Shown: positions 58,052 to 64,000 of the stretch, one piece after another
How the letters are laid out: each line of letters opens with the position of its first letter
Position numbering within the stretch: position 1 is the first letter of the stretch
NCBI GenBank assembly: GCA_037043015.1
Contig: CM073329.1
Location: 16,756,648 to 16,820,647, forward strand
Origin: Bryum argenteum
Taxonomy: Eukaryota; Streptophyta; Bryopsida; Bryales; Bryaceae
Length of the DNA stretch: 64,000 nucleotides
Direction: 5' to 3'
Program-made: the position numbers and the translations under genes
The notes under the pieces: model-generated
What the model saw: the letters and a program-made list of their open reading frames with translations, nothing else
Database searches by the model: none
What the model was told of the DNA's origin: nothing

Positions 58052-61000
58052 AGGACCCCGTCAATGCCCCGCCGGTACAACCGGTTTGCTATAATAGCAT
58101 AGTGGCGGCTATTGACACGGATCTTGCGCCGCTCATTGGCATCTAGGTGATCGGGAAGTTTTTGCGTACTCAAAAACTCCGCAATATAGGTGTCCCACGT
58201 GGGGGTCACGGTGATGGAGAAAAGGTTGGCATCGGGAAGTTCATCCTCGATGTCAACCATGCCCATTGCTTCGGACAACCGTGAGAGGTGGTCCGCTTGA
58301 AGATGCAAGCGGCCGGGTTTGTATTCCACGGTATAATCTAGCTCCTCTAGGAGCAAAACCCATCGTGCCACCCGACCGCTAAGGTCGGGTTTGTTAACCA
58401 TGTAGCGTAACGCTAAATGATCAACAAAAAACACCACGGGATTCATGAGTAAGTAATGCCTAAATTTTTTGGCACTAAACACCATGGCCAAACATTCCCT
58501 TTCCGTGGTGGAATAATTCCTTTCCGCGGCGGTTAATTGGCGGCTAGCAAATGCCACGGGGCGGTCCTTGCCGTTAGGTCCGTGTGGTTGACACAATGTA
58601 GAACCCACGGCTACCGCCGATGCATCACAATACACATGAAATGGGATGTCCCAATTGGGGGGTACAAGGCATGGATAGGAGGTCAACTTGGTCTTGAGGG
58701 CATCAAAACCCTCTTGACACTCCCGGGTCCACTCAAATTTGACCTCCTTCCTTGTGAGGTTGGTCAAGGGTATCGCGGCCGTGGCATAATCGGCCATGAT
58801 GTCCCGATACCACCCAAAATGGCCAAGAGCACGTTGTACGCCTTTGACCGAAGTTGGGGGTTCAAGGTTGAGAATTACTTCAACCTTTTCGGGGTCCGGT
58901 TCCTTGCCGGCCTTGGAAACCACGTAGCCCAACAATACCCCTTTTTGTACCCCTAGGTACACCTTGGCGGGATTTAAGGAGAGGCGGTTCTGACGGCACC
59001 GCACAAAACACTCACGCAACATTGCGTAATGTTCTAATGCACTTGTTTGGGTGCTAAAATCGTCAATGAAAACCGACATAGACTTATGGAGGAGATCAAA
59101 AAAGATGGACGTCATGACTCTTTGGAATGCCGAGGGTGCGTTGCACAACCCGAAGGGCATGACCACATAGATGAACGTCCCCCACGGAGTTGTGAAAGCG
59201 GTTTTGTGATAATCTTCGGGATGGATAGATACTTGGTTATATCCCGAGTATCCATCTAGGAAGGTGTAGAGCTCATGCCCCGCCACCTCGTCCAAGATTT
59301 GGTTCACAAATGGAAGGGGGAAGTGATCCTTTTGGGTGGCTTTGTTTAAACGACGATAGTCGATGCACACCCTTAACTTCCCATTTTTCTTCTTCACAAG
59401 CACCATAGGGGACACCCAATCCGTGATTTCCACCGGTTTAATGAAACCCGCCTCTAAGAGCTTTTCCAACTCGGCTTTGACCACGAGTTGGAGGCGGGGG
59501 TTCATTCGGAGTTCCTTTTGCCGAACCGGTATGGATCCCGGAAGTAGGGGAATTGTGTGTTGGGCAATCTCCGGTGGGATGCCCTTGAGGTCTTTATAAG
59601 ACCAAGCAAAAATATCCCGGAATTCGAGGACGAGACCTTTGAACCGCTCAATTTCTTCCGGGGATAATTGAGCCCCCATTTTGATGGGGCGAGGCTCTTC
59701 GCCTTTTAGAGACACGTCCACATCTACGCAATCGTTGATTGGGACCGTGACCGGGTTGGTGGGGCCGTGATACCAATCACTTGGCACCGCGGAGTAAATA
59801 GGTAAATCGGAACCCACCTCCAAGTTAGTGGAGGTTTTGCGGAAATGAAGGGGAGGGGGGAGGATTTCTTCCTCTTCCATTAGCCCTTCAAAACCGAGGC
59901 TTTGGGTTCCGTCTATCTCGAGGTTGTAAACCACCTCATAGTCAACCTCATCAACCAAGGTTGTTACCCCGGGGTATAGGTTTACCGGTTCTTCCAAAAC
60001 TCTCATGGTAGTGATGACATTCACCGATTGTAACATAGGGGTTTCAAGGTCCTCGGGATGATCCCGAAGCCATGTGGCAAATTCACCGTCATCCTCCCAA
60101 TCATAAAGTCCCGGCCCAAGGTTTCTAATCGGGCCTAAATCGATGGGGTTGATTCCCGGGACCAACGCGGGGTGTATAAGGTCCACGTGTTCACCATCGG
60201 TGGATGGCATGGTTTTAGGCACTTCTCCAAGTGTTCCTAAGGAGGTGGGTACCCGACACCCGATGGTCACCATTGATCGGTTTCCCGGCGGACCAAATTG
60301 CAACGTTGATTGATTGATGGACCAACGCTCGTCGGCGTTGGCCCTTCTCAACCAATCCCTCCCTAAAAGGATGGGATAAGCGGCCTTACTAGTCTCAAGC
60401 TTCAATACATGGAAAGTCAATGGATAGACTTCCCCTCCCGCTTCCATGTGGCAATTGGCGATTTCGCCAAGTGGCGTAATTGGACGTTGGTCCGCCACCT
60501 TGACAATGTAAGGGGAAGGGCCGGTAATGTCTAAGCCTAGCTTAGCCATCGTGATGGAGGACATGACGTTGATGCCACTACCGTTGTCAACAACGGCGCT
60601 CGGGATGATTCTATCCAAAATAGAGACATCAATCTCGAAGGCACCGTCATCTACCAACGGGCTAGTGTACATTTTAGCGGCCATTACCACCTTCCGAGGT
60701 CTCCGGGGCATTGTCGCCCCTTCTTTGAACTCTTTCCTCAATGAGGGGGCTACCCGTATAAGTTGGGCTATGGATATATTAGCCTTAATGGTACAAAGAT
60801 CCGTCCAAAGGTCATAATCCGCCGCCGGGTTGAACACCCGGGTACCCTGAGCCGGTGGCCCTAGGGGATCCCGGTGTCCGGACTCCGCCGTGTCTACAAA
60901 CCGATAGAGGTCCTCTACCTCATCATCAAGAGGTTCTAATTGGATACCCTCCATTGAGGGTTGGTCCAAAGGTGGGTCCAAGGAAGACTCATGCAATTGA

Positions 61001-61173
61001 CTCCTCAAAAACTCCTTCACGGCCGGGATATCCGGTTCCTCTTCCGAGTCACTACCCTCTCGGGATATTGTATCAAGAGGTGGATTATTGGCCCTTTGTT
61101 GCCGTGTCATGACCGCCACATGGTGGTCAACCGGTTCCCCACTACCATAGCAACCACGGTGTCCACCTCTCAT
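58024..61173 (-). CDS. pol: Protease-RT-RNase H polyprotein of the second gypsy element
   Basis: 1049 codons. The protease core VVDNGSGINVMSS and ILLGRDWL lie at about residues 190-290, the linker DIFAWSYKDLKGIPPEI at about 520, RT at about 560-760 with MPFGLCNAPSAFQRVM and the catalytic FIDD near residue 700, and RNase H at about 850-960 (FHVYCDASAVAVGS, ERNYSTTERECLAM, DHLALRYMVN). GRVARWVLLLEELDYTVEYKPG gives the intact version of the site that is a stop in the 29.5-kb element. It ends at a TAA created by a frameshift just before integrase. The active-site residues are preserved. It lies in a different frame from gag. Confidence 0.93.
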   Translation of the reverse strand: MRGGHRGCYGSGEPVDHHVAVMTRQQRANNPPLDTISREGSDSEEEPDIPAVKEFLRSQLHESSLDPPLDQPSMEGIQLEPLDDEVEDLYRFVDTAESGHRDPLGPPAQGTRVFNPAADYDLWTDLCTIKANISIAQLIRVAPSLRKEFKEGATMPRRPRKVVMAAKMYTSPLVDDGAFEIDVSILDRIIPSAVVDNGSGINVMSSITMAKLGLDITGPSPYIVKVADQRPITPLGEIANCHMEAGGEVYPLTFHVLKLETSKAAYPILLGRDWLRRANADERWSINQSTLQFGPPGNRSMVTIGCRVPTSLGTLGEVPKTMPSTDGEHVDLIHPALVPGINPIDLGPIRNLGPGLYDWEDDGEFATWLRDHPEDLETPMLQSVNVITTMRVLEEPVNLYPGVTTLVDEVDYEVVYNLEIDGTQSLGFEGLMEEEEILPPPLHFRKTSTNLEVGSDLPIYSAVPSDWYHGPTNPVTVPINDCVDVDVSLKGEEPRPIKMGAQLSPEEIERFKGLVLEFRDIFAWSYKDLKGIPPEIAQHTIPLLPGSIPVRQKELRMNPRLQLVVKAELEKLLEAGFIKPVEITDWVSPMVLVKKKNGKLRVCIDYRRLNKATQKDHFPLPFVNQILDEVAGHELYTFLDGYSGYNQVSIHPEDYHKTAFTTPWGTFIYVVMPFGLCNAPSAFQRVMTSIFFDLLHKSMSVFIDDFSTQTSALEHYAMLRECFVRCRQNRLSLNPAKVYLGVQKGVLLGYVVSKAGKEPDPEKVEVILNLEPPTSVKGVQRALGHFGWYRDIMADYATAAIPLTNLTRKEVKFEWTRECQEGFDALKTKLTSYPCLVPPNWDIPFHVYCDASAVAVGSTLCQPHGPNGKDRPVAFASRQLTAAERNYSTTERECLAMVFSAKKFRHYLLMNPVVFFVDHLALRYMVNKPDLSGRVARWVLLLEELDYTVEYKPGRLHLQADHLSRLSEAMGMVDIEDELPDANLFSITVTPTWDTYIAEFLSTQKLPDHLDANERRKIRVNSRHYAIIANRLYRRGIDGVLRASPRHHA

Positions 61174-61259
61174 GTATGATTAAATGCATACTTTGATGTA
61201 TAGGGGGTGGGCCGCGTTTGGGATGACCCATGGTCGAAGGACCACCGGGAGGTACAACG

Positions 61260-62942
61260 CTATTCCGGACGTCTTGGGAGACCATTGGGTTGGCGTATAC
61301 CGGGCGGTGGAGCACTAGGGGACCGGTTGCATCCCCATGTAATATTGGACCGGGGATTACTTGGTCCCGCACCTTGGCTTTGGTCCGACGGTGGTGGAAC
61401 ATAACTAGTAGGAGCCATTGGATACCATGGAGACGGGTATGTTTGTAAAAGGTACCCTTGTGCCGGCTTATCATAGAAGAAGCCTTGGTTGGGGGTTGAG
61501 GAGCTTGAAGCCCCCGGAACGGCTTCCGGCTTTGCCTTTTTTTGGCGGAAGCACCGCTCGGTAGGGTGGTTGTCCCCACAATTGTCACACACCACGCCGG
61601 TCTCCACCCAACACTTTCCCGGACCAATGGGGTGAAATCGCCCACATGTAGGGCACGGTGTCCCTTTTGGTAATGGTGGATTACCCCCGGTTGGTTTGGG
61701 CGGTGTAGGCCGGCTATGTGGTGGGACATACGGGCTTGGATTAGGTGGACTTGGGCAAAATCGGGGAGTATGACCAAATTGCCCGCAATTTGTGCACCAA
61801 AGGTTAGACGGGTGTACCCCGGTCTCACTTACCGGGGGTGGTGCATTCATGCTTTTAGCATTAATGGCCATGGTCAATTGGTCCCCTAGAGACTTGATGG
61901 TATTCATCATATCCACCTTAAGATCATCATTGGCCTTTTTAAACCGTTCCTCTAATTCCGCCAACCGGTCCACCTTAGGAGGTTCCGGTTGAGGGTGCCA
62001 TTGAAGTTGAGGAGCCGGTGGCCTTGAATCAAGGGGGTTGGGTTGAACATAACCGGGGGTATATGGTGCCATAGGCCTAGATGGCTCCCCCGGGTTTTGA
62101 CCCTCCCTATGAGGAGGTTCGTAGTGAGTGGGGATAAATGAAGGAACCGGGGCCACCGATTGGGCCCACATTCGGTTATTCTCCTTCTCTATGCTCTCAA
62201 CTCGGCGGGCAGCGGTTTGGGCATCACCCACCGTTCGGGGCATGGAGTTCAACACATCTCGGATTGTGGATTGTTTGTTGAATCCTTGGATGAAGTAATA
62301 CCGGATGGTGTCATCGGTCAAGTGGTTGCCCACGAACCTTGTTACCACCGTATTAAACCGGCGTATATACTCCGTAATACCCTCGGTGGGACCCTGCCTT
62401 ATCTCCGTGAGGGCCACCAAGGCATTTTGTTGCCCGGTCTCGGGCCTAAATTGCCTTAAAAAAGCCGTTTGTATGGTCGGCCAATCCACAAACGTTCCGG
62501 GGGCGTGTGAGCGGTACCACTCATATGCCGCCCCCTCTAAGGTAGTGGAAAACCAAACCAACCAATATTCTTCTTCGGGAATGACATTGGTCACGAGGGT
62601 TTCAATATACCTCTCAATATGATTGGAGGGGTCCTCGTGAGCCATCCCGGAGAACTTCGGAAGGTGCATGGGCATGCCCCGCGGTGCTAACCCCACGGGC
62701 ATCACTATTGGAAGCCCTCGTGGGGCCATCATTGCATCCGCCGGGTCAGGGGCAACCGGGTTGAATGGTTGCGCCATGAGAATAGGACCAACTGGGACCA
62801 CCGGAATCGAGGGGTTTTCTACCTCTGGAGCCCCACCTTCCAATTCCTTAGGTTGAACTCCTACTACTTGACTAAATCTACCTTGCGTACCCTTGTGTGA
62901 TGGTAATTCACGGTACGACCTTCCCGATCGGAGTGTTACCAT
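61260..62942 (-). CDS. gag: gag of the second gypsy element
   Basis: 560 codons from ATG at 62942 to TAG. The gag domain is at about residues 90-260 (MHLPKFSGMAHEDPSNHIERYIETL, WFSTTLEGAAYEWYRS, FLRQFRPETGQ, EGITEYIRRFNTVVTRF). Three zinc motifs follow: CTNCGQFGHTPRFC (canonical CCHC), CPTCGRFHPIGPGKC and CDNCGDNHPTERC, in Pro-rich surroundings. Pol begins 87 bases after the stop in another frame, so expression of pol would need a separate start, splicing or frameshifting, or the stop is a mutation. Confidence 0.92.
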   Translation of the reverse strand: MVTLRSGRSYRELPSHKGTQGRFSQVVGVQPKELEGGAPEVENPSIPVVPVGPILMAQPFNPVAPDPADAMMAPRGLPIVMPVGLAPRGMPMHLPKFSGMAHEDPSNHIERYIETLVTNVIPEEEYWLVWFSTTLEGAAYEWYRSHAPGTFVDWPTIQTAFLRQFRPETGQQNALVALTEIRQGPTEGITEYIRRFNTVVTRFVGNHLTDDTIRYYFIQGFNKQSTIRDVLNSMPRTVGDAQTAARRVESIEKENNRMWAQSVAPVPSFIPTHYEPPHREGQNPGEPSRPMAPYTPGYVQPNPLDSRPPAPQLQWHPQPEPPKVDRLAELEERFKKANDDLKVDMMNTIKSLGDQLTMAINAKSMNAPPPVSETGVHPSNLWCTNCGQFGHTPRFCPSPPNPSPYVPPHSRPTPPKPTGGNPPLPKGTPCPTCGRFHPIGPGKCWVETGVVCDNCGDNHPTERCFRQKKAKPEAVPGASSSSTPNQGFFYDKPAQGYLLQTYPSPWYPMAPTSYVPPPSDQSQGAGPSNPRSNITWGCNRSPSAPPPGIRQPNGLPRRPE

Positions 62943-62998
62943 TGGCGATTGCTCCTTTGGTCGTCATTGAGTATTGACTACCGGAGAAATTAGCGCCG

Positions 62999-64000
62999 AT
63001 GTCACCCTATCAATGGGGAATTCACCTAGGTAGAAGGGAACTTGGGGGGATAAACCACACTACTAACTAGTAGGTGGAAAACCCGATCTTTGTTGAACTT
63101 AAACCAATCGATCGGTTCCCTTAGTGGCCGCGAAGACAACTCTAAGTGTAACTCCCTAACTCGCTTAGGTAAATGAGATGACACGATAAAGGTAACCGGT
63201 AATGGGCATGGTAAAAATGACAATTGGTAATCCCTTGACCCCTTCTAAGAGTGCCCAAATAAGAAGGGAGGAGATCGGCAGCCTTGTACCCCTCCCGGCT
63301 ATGGGCCGGATCTCCCCTAAGTCACCGTGCACGTACTGCCGAAGCGGGGGAAGGCCGAAGCCTTTAGCCCACGGTGCCCTCAGATTTGGTAAGCACGGAG
63401 GGAAAAGGTGATCGTTGATACCGGGTTGTGCACCCCGGCACCACGTCGGGCTTAAGCCACACACCCTTTTCCTTCCACTCACACTCCTCCCATGGGCGAG
63501 GAGTGAAGGTAACGGATAAAATCGGTTCGTACCGTGCCAATGTCCCAAGTACCTCCTCGGTCCCACACTTCCCAAGTCCCCTAAATTCCTTAACCCCTAG
63601 TCTAATTGTTATGAATTAAGAGGCCTAGAAAACCCCGCAAGCTTACTAAGCTAGATTCGACCTAAATCAAGCAACCGGGACCTCTAAGGACTCTAAAAAG
63701 ACCAAGGGAAAAACAAGGCAGCATACAAGGACTTCAATTTAGGCTTGGTAAATTTTAACACGAGTTTTTTACTACAATTGTAAACGAATGGTCCTCCGCC
63801 CCTTACCGTGATGGTGCACGTCTTGGGAGTGGTAACCACTCAAGAACCCCGTGCCGGTTCTTGAATGGGCGGCATCACCCGGCCCACTCCCAATTTACCG
63901 ATTGGGCTTCCGGACCCACGAGAGGGTTACAAAGATTTTAAATGATTAAGTGAAAAGAAACGGTTGGACCACAAAAGTCTCGATGGACGGGTGAAGGGCA
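62999..64000 (-). other. Leader and possible 5' LTR of the second gypsy element, runs off the window
   Basis: On the - strand, gggtgaca followed by tcggcgctaatttctccgg lies 57 bases upstream of the gag ATG; the first part looks like an LTR end in CA and the second like a diverged primer site. If so the LTR covers 62999 to beyond 64000. I could not match it to an LTR on the other side of the element, so this is tentative. Short frames in the region are not genes. Confidence 0.35.

Noticed and set aside
62999..64000. Confident 5' LTR of the second gypsy element
   Set aside because: Only a 9-base match (tgtcaccct) links it to the far side of the element, and the primer site is poor; kept as tentative.

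Overview
The window looks like nuclear DNA of a land plant, probably not a flowering one. Evidence: short introns with GT/AG ends, a retroelement leader carrying the usual plant initiator-Met primer site (TGGTATCAGAGC), Ty3/gypsy elements with extra reading frames, a CACTA (TNP2) transposon, Helitron-like ends and plant-type MITEs. It also holds a well preserved multi-exon gene for WASH complex subunit 4 (SWIP), which as far as I recall is missing from Arabidopsis and other flowering plants. A bryophyte, lycophyte, fern, gymnosperm or charophyte is more likely; I cannot name the species.

Layout. 0-1.4 kb: last coding exon of an unrecognised + strand gene and its 3' region, with an exact 329-bp tandem duplication. 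1.4-14.6 kb: AT-rich and gene-poor; a Tc1-like DD34E transposon with ~580-bp inverted repeats (2571-5145), a foldback MITE abutting it on one shared TA (5148-6086), three Helitron-like 3' ends, tandem duplications and simple repeats. 14.67-23.62 kb (- strand): the WASHC4/SWIP gene, about 25 exons. 24.1-24.5 kb: a Harbinger-type MITE just upstream of it. 25.55-26.7 kb: LTR plus tail of a gypsy extra ORF (- strand). 27.66-29.52 kb (- strand): a spliced gene resembling a permuted N4/N6 DNA methyltransferase, cut at its 5' end by a retrotransposon. 29.52-39.43 kb: a complete 9.9-kb Tat-like gypsy element (gag-PR, RT-RH, IN and a long extra ORF) with LTRs differing at one base but with several coding lesions. 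39.7-54.5 kb: a stack of nested transposons (element X copy 1, element 3 within it, X copy 2 within element 3, and a CACTA transposon within X copy 2). 55.4-63 kb (- strand): a GC-rich block followed by a second gypsy element (IN, PR-RT-RH, gag); its leader or LTR runs off the right edge.

Only the SWIP gene, the methyltransferase-like gene and the terminal exon at the left edge look like host genes; nearly everything else derives from mobile elements. Exon borders were placed by eye from splice sites, reading phase and remembered family conservation, so they are provisional.
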